Assembly: GCA_958299035.1 (NCBI GenBank)
Contig: CATQJL010000112.1
Coordinates: forward strand, 14,050,880-14,114,879
Direction: 5' to 3'
DNA: 64,000 bases
Source: Cylicocyclus nassatus
Taxonomy: Eukaryota; Nematoda; Chromadorea; Rhabditida; Strongylidae
The notes beneath the pieces were generated by a model that worked only from the letters and a program-made list of their open reading frames with translations, had not been told where the DNA came from and did no database searches. Positions 1 through 9,247 of this stretch are shown piece after piece (the stretch's first letter is position 1; each line of letters begins with the position of its first letter). Position numbers and translations under genes: made by a program.

Positions 1-32
1 CAGTATAGACTCGAAATTTTAGCCTCACTTAC

Positions 33-1197
33 ATGCAAAAAATAGAACCTATAAAAATCCATCATTAACAAAAAATGGTCATTTTTGTGTGCCCTTGATG
101 GCTGCGTCCAATTCTCAAATAACTCGACCATGTTAGCATTCTGAAACAAAATTAAGTGCTGCTGTATCGATAATAACTACTACAGGTAACCTTGAATGGA
201 GGAAACCCGTTAAATTTCCACGACTTCGTGAAATTCTTTCGCTCAAATACATGTCCTGCCGGTAAAGTAAATTCGTTGCCTTTCGCTATGTGATATGAAG
301 CTTTCCGTAACTGCTTTCCATGTTCTTGCTGATTGGAGAGAATTACGTCTACCTAAAGAACTGCATTTCACCCTCCGTTCTGGATCTACCTTACTTACAG
401 TCAGACTTAGTCCAGCTATGATATTGCTTTGCTCTTCTATGATTCCAGCTAAAGTTCTCACGACTGAGTCTGATGATGGTCTCATTGAGTCGATTGCGTT
501 TTGCATACTCTTGACTTGCTGCAGATTAATGGCATTCACTTCTTTCATCTTTGTCGCTAGCAGTTCCTGAACGACAAAAAACGCAATGGTTACTCGCATC
601 GGTGTGTACCGTTACCTTATTTTCAAGATTCATTTCGAATTGGCGTACAAGTTTTCCTAATTTCACTAAAGACAAAGAATTTTCTCCTGTGATGCTGTTC
701 ACTGCCTCTAAAAACTTTTTAGGTGGTTCCTCTGTCCATATTAGAAAGTTGTGCCACAACCAACCCGAAAACGTATTCGTTACCGGCAGCGCATTTGCAG
801 TCGAAGCAACAGAATTGCATGACTCATGAGAAATCTTACGGCGTTTCTCGTCGCTGCTACATTTTCGCTGTACATAAGCCCTCCTATCATTCAGATTTGT
901 AGCAAGTTGCATGTCTTCTAAACTGCTACCATAATTATGAAGAGTATTTGGGAAAACCAACCATAGAAAGTCTGACTGCGTCTGTGAATGACATTGGTAC
1001 TATCGTCGCTCAGAAAAGCGCCTTGATTTCTTCTCACCCTATTTTCCTTTCCATCAACTTGACGCTCATACTCCATATCCTGATCACCTGAAAACACGAT
1101 TCCTCTGTAGTGTACTCTAGTAGCACATATATAACAGACCAGGTGCAGTATCCAGATCATAGTATTGCGGAGTGTAATCCTCGTCGTGAAAAGACAT
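33..1197 (-). CDS. Unrecognised multi-exon gene, 5' part; 3' end beyond window
   Basis: I could splice five coding exons on the minus strand: 1140-1197 (ATG, begins MSFHDEDYTPQYY), 1038-1087, 616-981, 399-566 and 33-140. The introns are 52, 56, 49 and 258 nt, and all phases agree (1, 0, 0, 0). Donors include GTAAGTAAGG and GTAAGTGAGG. The last visible donor (21-32) means the gene continues past the left edge. About 250 residues are visible: an acidic start, a basic stretch near residues 70-85, then a helical, Leu/Asn/Gln-rich part (LLATKMKEVNAINLQQVK) that looks like a coiled coil. There is no signal peptide or membrane segment. I do not recognise the family. An AG at 1221-1222 lies 24 nt before the ATG and could be a trans-splice acceptor, so this may be the downstream cistron of an operon with the WIPI gene at 1.3-2.7 kb. 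The GTCTG donor of intron 1 is weak. The coding call is firm; the function is unknown. Confidence 0.72.
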
Positions 1198-1220
1198 GCT
1201 GCGCTTACGGGTAAAATCTC

Positions 1221-1352
1221 CTGAATTTGCATAATGACAAATATTTCACATTAAAATGTGAAACAGCCAGAGTCCGCGATATAGTACGTTAATCATGATA
1301 TGTAGGGAAAAGACCCCAGAGAAATACCGATAAATGGTTGAATCTTTTTATT
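1221..1352 (-). promoter_or_regulatory. Likely operon intercistronic region
   Basis: An AATAAA poly(A) signal on the minus strand (1347-1352) ends the upstream WIPI-type gene. About 125 nt further on, GCAAATTCAG (1221-1230) offers a splice acceptor just before the ATG of the next gene. This spacing is typical of nematode operons resolved by SL2-type trans-splicing. Between them is a perfect palindrome, TTTCACATTTTAATGTGAAA, at about 1244-1263. The operon is inferred; no spliced-leader reads can be seen here. Confidence 0.5.
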
Positions 1353-2655
1353 CTGTAGACGTTAAATAAAGTAAAAGGAAACTGGCAAATGGCAACTATA
1401 GACTGCATCGATGAGTCGCTGGAATGGATACTCAATGCATAAGTACTTCTAGTATGACGTGTCACGAACCTTTGATGAAACCACAAGCCAATACTCGTGG
1501 CTCCAACGAGATCTGCACAGAACTCCGCCGTTCTCCCTTCGTCAATTCAACCTAAAGTAGAAGCCCAATTCAAGACTATCAAAAATATGAAGAGCCATAT
1601 TTCCAACCTTGTGAAGTAGACCTCTTCTCGCATCGTCACTGTCACGAAGTGTGAAGATATGGATGGTACCCTGAAAACGCCGAATTTGTTACAACAAGGA
1701 GGTATACGTGCTACCTACTTTGTCGCTGGTTACGGCAAGAAAACTAGAGCAAGGGGAGAACTGCAGACAGTGCAAGGTGCAGGGATCAGCACCTCGCCGA
1801 AATTCCATGAGACATCGCGTCACGACAGAATTTTTGTCAAATATCCTTGAAGCGTCACATTAACAAACTTAGTTATACTACAAATATAAGCATGTTTCGA
1901 AGAAAGAGCAATCAAATTAGGAAGGGAAACTCAAGAGTAACTTGACTTCACTTCTTCCACTTACTGTATGACAAAAAGTGAAACAAATGGCAAAAGGACT
2001 GGACATTGACAAAATGGAGCAAACAAAAAGGGCGATACCTGATGACTGTGCCTTTAGTAGATCCCGTCGCCAAAAGCGTTGCTTGATTATTCAATGCTAA
2101 TTGAGCAATTTCCGTTAAGTGAGCATCGAAACCAAAAAAAAAATCGAAAAAAACCGTTGAAATCGCAACCAATTGTGGCCAGACCGGTCGGGTTGCATCT
2201 GAAACAACAAAACTTACAAATAAAAACCAGCAAAAAACGAGATGTACCTTACTTCTTCTGTTCTAATCAGTTCACAGAGATTGGGAAATTGAAAGACATG
2301 TATCCGCTTCTCTTGCAGAACTATCAACTTAGAATATGCTAGCAGTACATTCACAATAGGACCTCCGGCCACTGTAATCTAGAACCAATAAGGAATTGAA
2401 ATTATAGCTAAACACAACAAAAAAAACAAGTTGCCTCAAGGACAAGCTCTTGTTGTTTATGTTTATCATCCCAAACCATTACGGTAATTGAAGAATATTT
2501 TTGCATAATTTCCGCCTCCAACAAAAACAATGATGTTAGATCGATGATTGCATTATTGCACAGATTGCTAGAAAAGCATGGCAGATCGAGTATGTGTTGA
2601 AAAGTGGTGGATAGCAGAAGGCTTTCCAAATTCACAAGAATACTGCACCACAGGC
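1289..2655 (-). CDS. epg-6: WIPI3/4-type PROPPIN (PI3P-binding autophagy beta-propeller), EPG-6-like; 5' part damaged
   Basis: PROPPINs bind PI3P on forming autophagosomes. Exons on the minus strand are 2435-2567, 2253-2378, 2039-2198, 1719-1845, 1608-1670, 1466-1551 and a last exon from 1418 down; most introns are 47-56 nt. Diagnostic motifs are TVMVWDDKHKQQELVLE (blade 2), LIVLQEKRIHVFQFPN (blade 3), AHLTEIAQLALNNQATLLAT with STKGTVIR (blade 5), the phosphoinositide-binding FRRG (MEFRRGADPCTLHC), SDKGTIHIFTL and SVQISLEPRVLACGF. The VMVWDD motif points to the WIPI3/WDR45 class rather than ATG-18. Oddities: the conserved NIIVFVGGGNYAK is one base out of frame with the WDD motif across an A5 run, stops lie between it and EPVVQYSCEFGKPSAIHH, and the exon at 2039-2198 has T7 and T10 runs with a phase mismatch. 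The intron at 2379-2434 seems to use a GC donor. The N-terminus is not found. The last exon frame is uncertain. Either the copy is decaying or the assembly has homopolymer errors. Confidence 0.8.
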
Positions 2656-2712
2656 TCTCTAAAAGTTTTTAATTTCTGAATTTTTGTCATCACCCCTTCT
2701 CCTTCCCCTTCG

Positions 2713-2803
2713 GTTAGTGCTTTTGATGAATGTCGATTCTAGTCCAGGGTAAAATCGATATTCATCAAAAGCACTAACCCAATGGGTTCCGGAACCCACT
2801 GGG
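2713..2803. repeat. Two adjacent perfect or near-perfect hairpins
   Basis: Arms GTTAGTGCTTTTGATGAAT (from 2713) and ATTCATCAAAAGCACTAAC (to 2778) form a hairpin with a short loop. It is followed at once by a second palindrome centred on GGGTTCCGGAACCC (about 2779-2803). They lie just upstream of the recognisable part of the WIPI-type gene. Confidence 0.7.
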
Positions 2804-2909
2804 TTCGTTGATGAATACGGCCACCAAAGAGTTCTGCACTCTCTCTGCGTCTCTTCTCGATGCTGACCTCGAGACCGTCGCTGCACAACTCGCAGTCGAA
2901 ACTGCGACT

Positions 2910-3083
2910 GCCAGAGGGGCTCGGGTAGAGGACTATATGTCGCCGAAAAAGGGCGGTCCCAGCGGTCATTTGCGACAAATACGCACCCTTGTACATGCGC
3001 GGACATGCGTTCCTGCACGGAATCCGTGCGGGACTCTTCCAAATCCGGCGATATATAGTCCTCCACCCAAGGGGCTCTCTGGC
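2910..3083. mobile_element. Small inverted-repeat element (MITE-like)
   Basis: The 174-bp block has imperfect terminal inverted repeats of about 37 bp. Both ends start GCCAGAG and both contain a GAGGACTATAT-(A/G)-TCGCCG block. A fragment of the same end (CGACATATAGTCCTCT) recurs near 17.91 kb. No coding sequence. The superfamily is not clear. The open frames across this region are a by-product of its GC content. Confidence 0.5.
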
Positions 3084-4290
3084 CTCGCAGCGCTCGTTCA
3101 TGTCACCGTCCATCCCCGTCCGTCCGTCCATTTGAGCCGTTCTCCGGTTCTACGGGACTGACAGCTCGGCACTATCGGCTGGGGTGCGGTGCAACGAGCG
3201 AGAGAGCGGGGAGACGAGACGAATGAAGAAGACACATGCATTCGGCTGGAGACGTGCCAGCCGGGCCCAACATCACGCACAAGCGCCACAACGCAAAGAA
3301 CGCGCAGCTAACGTATGCAAACACGACGAGTAATAACAGATATAATTTCAGCTTTCTAAAATCAGCTAACTCAGAAGTGAAATGTTCTTTCAGAAAAAGT
3401 ATGTAGAGATGAATATCAAGCAAAATAATTGAAGAAAGATGGATCATTTCACGATTTCATCGAGTAGGTATACTCCATACAGAATTAACACAGAATAGAT
3501 CACAATCCTTTTTTATGTTATTCAAGATCTTTTTTACAAGCCATTCTCATCTTAATTTTTCTTGCAACTCTTCATATCATTTAAGTCATGCTCTTCTCCG
3601 ATTGAAACCATCCCGACGCTTACACTCCTATCTCACACGACATGCTGCTGTTGAGGTCGTTGTTTGGGGTGCACAAAGCGCTCTGCAGGGTCACTAAGGA
3701 TTACTCAGTGCGTACATTGATAGCACATCCATGAACAAGTGATTATAAATAGTCTAAGAAATAATTCCGAAGTATGCTTTTTCACAAAAGAAGAAAAAAT
3801 GCCATCCCGGGGACAGCCTCAGACCAAGGAAGTCACAGACTAAAAAAAAGATCCCCTTCACAGACAGCTGTCAATAAGCATGACGTTAGAAGTGAAGCGT
3901 TACGGTTCACAAACTTGGTCTTCGTGTCTCATCCACTTTTGGAGAACCTCGAAGCATGAGGCGTGTTTTATATGAGAAAAGTGTCATCAGTCGACAACTG
4001 TCCACTCAATGCCATGCAATTTCAAAACATTTCACTTATAAGAACTTCGCAACAACATCCAGCAGAGGCACGCTAATCCGCCAACGCGGCAAAAAGTATG
4101 AACGAAGCGAACGCAATAAAAAGAAGACAACACTGCTAGCGAACGACTCTCATAGAGAAAAATAAGCTGATGGTGAATCCAAGAGCTGCCAGGGAACAGG
4201 TAAGATAGTCTAGCATTTACAAGTATTTAGCTAAATGTATACATGGATTACATATGCAGTTGCATGGAATTCGGAAGACATTATCATGAA
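3084..4290. other. No supported gene
   Basis: Short open frames on the plus strand at 3774-3959 and 3956-4165 are basic and end without homology that I recognise. A good donor (CAG before GTAAGATAG, near 4200) sits after the second. I cannot assemble a convincing exon chain, so nothing is called. Confidence 0.4.
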
Positions 4291-4297
4291 GTTTTAA

Positions 4298-4541
4298 CCC
4301 ATTGACGACGATGTGAGCCACCGGTGGCGCACACCTCTTGCAAAGTCATAATCTTTGAAGGTCTAGTATCTTTTCCATATATTGATATTTCTTCTAACTT
4401 TTTGCACTCTTGGAACCTGTAGGCCCAGTCGCTCAAGAGAATGTTTATAGTTGTTTACAAATATAAACCTTGCATTTCGTAAATAACCATAAAACTCGTC
4501 ACAAAGCGCCGCATACAAAATTAGGCATCGTCGTCAATGGG
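4298..4541. mobile_element. piggyBac-like MITE with TTAA target duplication
   Basis: TTAA at 4294-4297 and again at 4542-4545 flank a 244-bp unit with inverted ends CCCATTGACGACG and CGTCGTCAATGGG. A TTAA duplication and CCC ends are hallmarks of piggyBac-type insertion. A second family member is at 24304-24547. No transposase is encoded. Confidence 0.75.
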
Positions 4542-5055
4542 TTAAGTATTCAAATGTTACCGAAAATCATGCGAAAGTGCATCTAAAAATGGAAAGCTAG
4601 GCGCGGAATTGCAATCATAAGTATGAACTAGGATTAAAAGGTATCAAAAGATTTTGGGGTATGAATGGTAGTTTCCCAAAAAATCCAAAGACTTCGGACT
4701 TTTCGAGACTCACTTAAAAATACGAAAAACAGAACAAAAGAAAACCGACGTTGCGCAAGATGCCCCAAAGATTTCAACATCGTAAATTATCTTCAAAGAA
4801 TTCCGCTACAACTAATAGAATATCGGACGAAGGGGGACTCAGTGGAGAGTCAACGGCATAGATCCGCATAATCTTCTTTTCTGGTTTCAAAAAATATTAC
4901 TTTGTTTTCAAAAGAAGACATTGTTCAGGAATCTATAATTTAGTACCATGTAAGGATATTGACACCACCAGATATAAACGTGAAAAAATGATTAAAAACA
5001 AACAATAGTTGATTCTCACAAAACGAAAAGCAACACATTCGCGACTTTTACATCT

Positions 5056-5415
5056 TCACATGAAGTGTGCGACAAGCTCACTGAACTGGCACTTACTAAT
5101 AACGCCATACCATGACAGAAAAAAAACAGCTGTTTGCGCAATACGACCACGGCGATGATGGCAGATGGCAGACGTTCACAAACAAAAAACCAAAAATGCA
5201 CAAAAAAGAGGTGAAAACACGGGAAAAAGAGAAAGCACTCACTGTAGTCGCCAAAACGTCATTTTCAGCTGTGGCGCAGATTTGACTGATCATCGGATCA
5301 TTTGAAGGCGTTCCATGTTCGACACATGCCATTAACCAATAATGAATCGAACATGACAGATCCGGGTAAAGAAATGCTTTGGGGACGAACTTTGCGTGCG
5401 AGTCAATCAAGTGTG
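5056..5415 (-). CDS. Candidate two-exon gene fragment, unknown function
   Basis: The exon at 5243-5415 reads through FVPKAFLYPDLSCSIHYW and PSNDPMISQICATAEND and ends at a consensus donor (ACA before GTGAGTGC). A 157-nt intron ends in TGCCAG, and a short last exon (5056-5085) encodes FSELVAHFM and a stop in phase. The acceptor of the first exon (ATAAG) is poor and no upstream exon is visible. The next 300 bases are repetitive, so this may be a truncated gene. On the opposite strand, an acceptor TTCTTGCAG near 5472 precedes an Asn/Ser-rich open frame (to about 5620); I cannot decide between them. Family not recognised. Confidence 0.38.
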
Positions 5416-5579
5416 CTTATAAAAACTCTATAAAAAGAGAAAATACTGACTCCCAAAATCATTTCTTGCAGGTATCTCCGAGTTAAATCCGATGAACATG
5501 TACACCAAGAAACGAAACCAGCCTTCGAACACAACTGCCTCCGACGACGGCAAGAGCGTAAATGAAAATTGCTGCGGAA

Positions 5580-5810
5580 GCGGTGCTACTGCAATGCAAC
5601 ATGTCACAACATGTTGGCGCGGCTAAAATGTTCTGTCAACATGTTGTGGCATGTTGCAAACATGTTACAACCACGTTGCCAACATGTTACCATGTTAGCT
5701 GGATGGCGAGATCGCGACTCCCGGCTTTCTCCCGCTTCATTTTTTGTGTCGGGATTGTCCCGAAATTCGGGACAAAACCGGGAGTCGCGCAAGACTCCCG
5801 GTTTTCTCGC
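5580..5810. repeat. Cluster of AACATGTT-type and CGGGAGTC motifs
   Basis: ACATGTT or AACATGTT occurs repeatedly within about 110 bp (5598-5698), for example ACAACATGTTGG and CCAACATGTTAC. This is followed by GCGACTCCCGG, CGGGATTGTCCCG, CGGGAGTCGCG and GACTCCCGG, which can pair with one another. It is not a simple tandem array. Confidence 0.55.
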
Positions 5811-5869
5811 GAAATCTCATTTTGTGGGCGGATCTCCGGCGGGACTTAACTGCGAATGTCTGAGTTTGC

Positions 5870-6904
5870 CCCATTCTAAAATGGACTTTTGACGTCATCT
5901 TCCGCGAGCGATAGCTCAAGTAAGCTTGAATCATTTTCATTTCACCGCTTTGCCTCGCGGTTGCGATGGGATGAAAAATTTTGGTTATCGTAAGTGAAAG
6001 CCGATTTCGACCACTTTCTAACGCGAAAGAATAAAATGGACTAAGTAAGTCCATTTTCCTCCATTATGGACTTTCGTGGATATGGGTCCTGGATATCCGA
6101 CTTTGAAGTGTGAAATCAGTCTATAATAGAACATCTCAGGCATGATTGTCTCAGTGACCTCACATCTTATGACTAGTTCTAGTTCACACGCAATTTCGAC
6201 CGTGTTACAGATCGATTTTGTTGAGGATAGCAGTTTTTGGAAGCAAAATAAAAGAATTTTGATATTTAAAGCAAATTCGATAAAATATAATGCAGTGTGA
6301 TTTTCCTGAAATCTGAAAAATTTTGTGTGATATGACCGCATAATTGCAAAACGAGTGACATCTGATTGTGCGAAACATTACCAAATGTGGTGACGTCAAG
6401 TTATTGAAAATAGTTTGCTTGTGTCAAAATTCGCCTATAATGCTTTTTTGGATTCTCGTCGAAGTGAAATCTGTTTTTAGCTATGATTAGGGTTTAAAAC
6501 TTACTTTTCCGATGAAAGAGATAATCATGTTGGTCATTTCAGCAATAATAATAATATTTTTCGATAAGCTGACTTTTTTGAACTAAACTTGAGAGTACAC
6601 ACTAAAGAATATTCAATATGGTGACAGATGTGAGTAAAGAAAAACACTTTTCCAAGCATTTACGAAACAATTTCCTCATACTTACAATGAGAATTCGATT
6701 TGGACAAACCTGCCAGGAACAAATAACTGAAATACATTGAAAAAAGCTTGCGAACTAATTTATAATGAAAAATGATCTGAAAACTAATTTTCAATTGAAT
6801 TGAAATTTTGAAATCTACTGTTATCCAGAATGGAACCAACTGAAGAAGCATGAACGAAATATTAGAGAGTTTTCCAATAGTTGAACGCATTCCTAGGCTA
6901 ATTA
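5870..6904. other. AT-rich stretch with no supported feature
   Basis: Short frames occur on both strands but none has splice signals and composition that together suggest an exon. ATGGACTT-type motifs recur near 5880, 6036 and 6064, which may mark a decayed small element. Confidence 0.4.
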
Positions 6905-7126
6905 ACAAGGGGGCGGAGCGATCAGCGCATCGCGTATGGTACCCAGCTGGCGGCGGCACATGCTATCGTTCATAAAGTCATACACCCGTGTTTAGACGAT
7001 GCCCCTGCTCATACAAGTCTTTATGAACTAACAAAACGAAGACCAGAGCAAGGGAATCAAACCTGGTAGCTTCTGCCTGCAAGGCCACCATACTAACCAT
7101 TATACCGGACAGCATACAGCAGTGTT
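6905..7126 (-). repeat. tRNA-derived SINE-like element
   Basis: On the minus strand, an A-box-like TATAATGGTTAGTATGG (7088-7104) and a B-box GGTTTGATTCCC (7052-7063) are spaced as in a tRNA gene. This resembles the head of a tRNA-derived SINE. The anticodon arm does not fold cleanly, so it is not a functional tRNA. The body probably runs toward about 6905, where the sequence is unlike its surroundings; that end is a guess. The assembly gap begins four bases beyond the head. Confidence 0.5.
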
Positions 7127-7129
7127 CTA

Positions 7130-7152
7130 NNNNNNNNNNNNNNNNNNNNNNN
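7130..7152. other. Assembly gap (N run)
   Basis: Twenty-three undetermined bases. The true gap length is unknown, so features across it should not be joined. Confidence 0.99.
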
Positions 7153-7507
7153 TTTCGTAAACAGTTGTCTGAGAAATCTCTTTCATCAAAATTCCCGATC
7201 TTTCGTTCATAGAAGTCAATCTAGTCTGATAATAACAAAATTAGATCGGTTCCGCAAAGCTAATGCAACTGCGGATTTATGGTAGATAGAATTTGGATAG
7301 ACAAAGGTTTTTCCAGACTTTATCACTACTTCTTTCACTTGAAAAAACAACCCTCTGCCTTCTTTTCAGCTTGATAATCTGAAACAGCTCCATCTGAATG
7401 GGTTACTCTTCAAATGTGACGTGCGATGCGACACACCGTTGCGAACAAACGTCACACAAAAAAATCGAGTTTGCTCTAAGCAGAATATCGTCGATAATGC
7501 TGATATG

Positions 7508-7678
7508 TCACAATATTCGCCTTGATGGGGTGAGCACACCGACTTTCTTTTTAATTAGAAATTCATTCATTCTGAAAGAAGATGTATTATCACAAAGCTC
7601 GCTGAACATTTTCACCTCATCTTTGCGAGTTTCTGGAAGATCATTGACGAAATTTTGCGGGAGATTATTTATCCAATT
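7508..7678 (-). CDS. Candidate terminal exon, unknown protein
   Basis: An open frame of 56 codons ends at TGA (7508-7510) and contains NWINNLPQNFVNDLPETRKD and CDNTSSFRMNEFLIKKK. Its composition looks like protein, and a proline before a charged helix recalls small secreted nematode proteins, but I cannot name a family. A TGA lies just upstream in the same frame and I found no good acceptor, so it may be a decayed exon. Confidence 0.3.
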   Translation of the reverse strand, partial: NWINNLPQNFVNDLPETRKDEVKMFSELCDNTSSFRMNEFLIKKKVGVLTPSRRIL

Positions 7679-8106
7679 TCACCACTTCACGTGCACATTG
7701 CGCACTGGGTTACGTCCATACGAACTTGCATGCTCATTATCATCACTGCATTCAAAGTTCTTAGATCAGCGTAAAATTTTGCTCATAACACTTGTTGATT
7801 ACATCTTTACTTAGAATATTTCACTGAGTATGGTAGTTCGCCCCTTGAGTGCCTTATGTGATTCTCCAAAATTCAGCAGCGTTTTCTTTTCTCACTTACT
7901 AAGTTATATGGTTACTAAGTTTACTAAATACTTCCTACTTTGCTCAGGCATGTATTTTCCACATCTGGTATTTATCTGTAAATATGATAATTTTTTGCAC
8001 GATTAAGAATGGAAGAAATACTTACTTACTTAGATACTCAGGTGGCCCTTCTTCACGTGGCGTGCGGGCCTCAGCACAAAAGTTTCATTTGTCTTAGTCC
8101 CTCGCT

Positions 8107-8658
8107 TCAGATATCCCAATCTTCTTGGTCGATATCGTGGCTGCGTCCACTGGTTCCGGGTGCAGAGGTCGTGTCCATCATTTCTGAGCTGGTCCCTTGT
8201 TTCACGAGCACGTCTGCCCATCTCATTGGTGGTCTTCCTCGGGGACGTTTTGCTCAGCGAGGAATCCACTCTGATGTTCTTGGTGTTTCTATCGTATGCC
8301 TTTGTCATAACGTGACCGGTTCATCGATGTTTGGCTTTCGCAACGTATTCCGCGAAGGCACGAAGACAGGACATTCTTCTCGTATGCGTAATGCAAAGTC
8401 CAACAGATGTTGTATCGGGTCATCTTCGAAAGACTTTTATAGTCGTAGACGTCTTCATGGTGTGATTCGCGGTGCGACTACAGCAAGTACAACCCGTGGT
8501 GTTACTCCTCCAGTGGAAATATTGGCAGGGTGCTGATGATCGAAAAAGGTGTTGTAAAAGTTCCTTGCGATAGATTCCATTATGTATGCGAAAGAACTCG
8601 GGGTTCCGTCTTCGATCAGTAGTGCAGCCAGCATAATATTCAGAGACCCCCTCGGCAC
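8107..8658 (-). pseudogene. Internally deleted RTE-type non-LTR retrotransposon ORF2 remnant
   Basis: On the minus strand, the segment near 8520-8658 resembles the linker before the reverse-transcriptase domain (ESIARNFYNTFFDHQHPA). The segment near 8107-8300 gives the RTE C-terminus: EWIPR, a stop, then AKRPRGRPPMRWADVLVKQ and an ending RSHDIDQEDWDI with a stop. The catalytic RT core between them is missing and the frame breaks several times. The copy is dead. RTE elements are widespread in nematodes. Flanking target duplications were not found. Confidence 0.75.
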
Positions 8659-8699
8659 TTGTTAGAACTTCGTCCTTCCTTTTTCTGCTTTCAGCATTT

Positions 8700-9239
8700 T
8701 GGCTTGCTGTGCTTCCTGAGATCCTTAATGCAAGTGCTCAACTGTAGGACATTCATTAGTAGATAAGGTTGAATTTATAAAAAAAACAGCACGCTTTTGC
8801 TAAAAGCAGACTTAAACTTACCTCCTCTGATGTTATCGTTCGGTCACGGTAAGTAGATGGTAAGCGAACTCCTCCGTAATGTGAAATCACAATGATGACC
8901 AAAGATATTTCAAGGAGGTGCGACAGTTCCCACCTTTCGTCACTTCTGTTAGCTGACAAGTCCGGAAATTATTGCTTAAGCTACGTCTTACTCTTCTGCG
9001 GCTGTCTACTAAAAATCTGAGTGCCCCTCGGGTGTGTGGAGACGCAGACATGTAATGGATTCTGCTGATAAGTAAACATTTACGCATAGCTGCATCAAAT
9101 CCGAATCAATGGATCGAAATTATGAGTCACTCTGTTGCGAGTGTTTTGTTGCCAATAAGAGGAAAGAAGTGCATGACACACATTGCCAAGTTGAGGTCCC
9201 TTTTCTAACAGAATTATTTGCTTTGAACTAATTCAAAGG
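8700..9239. other. No supported feature
   Basis: Only short frames on both strands. A stretch at 8887-9087 is open on the minus strand but has no splice context. Confidence 0.4.
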
Positions 9240-9247
9240 GTTCGGAT

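Noticed and set aside
2659..3131. Long overlapping open frames of 130 or more codons on both strands
   Set aside because: The region is GC-rich and palindromic (hairpins and a small inverted-repeat element); frames occur on both strands and show no protein family.
5598..5660. p53-family response elements in the AACATGTT cluster
   Set aside because: The flanking bases do not match the purine/pyrimidine rule for paired half-sites.
7052..7104. A functional tRNA gene
   Set aside because: A- and B-boxes are present but the stems do not pair; a SINE head or pseudogene fits better.
8009..8536. A 175-codon plus-strand frame
   Set aside because: It is antisense to the RTE ORF2 remnant, whose minus-strand reading has the recognisable EWIPR and RGRPPMRWADV motifs.
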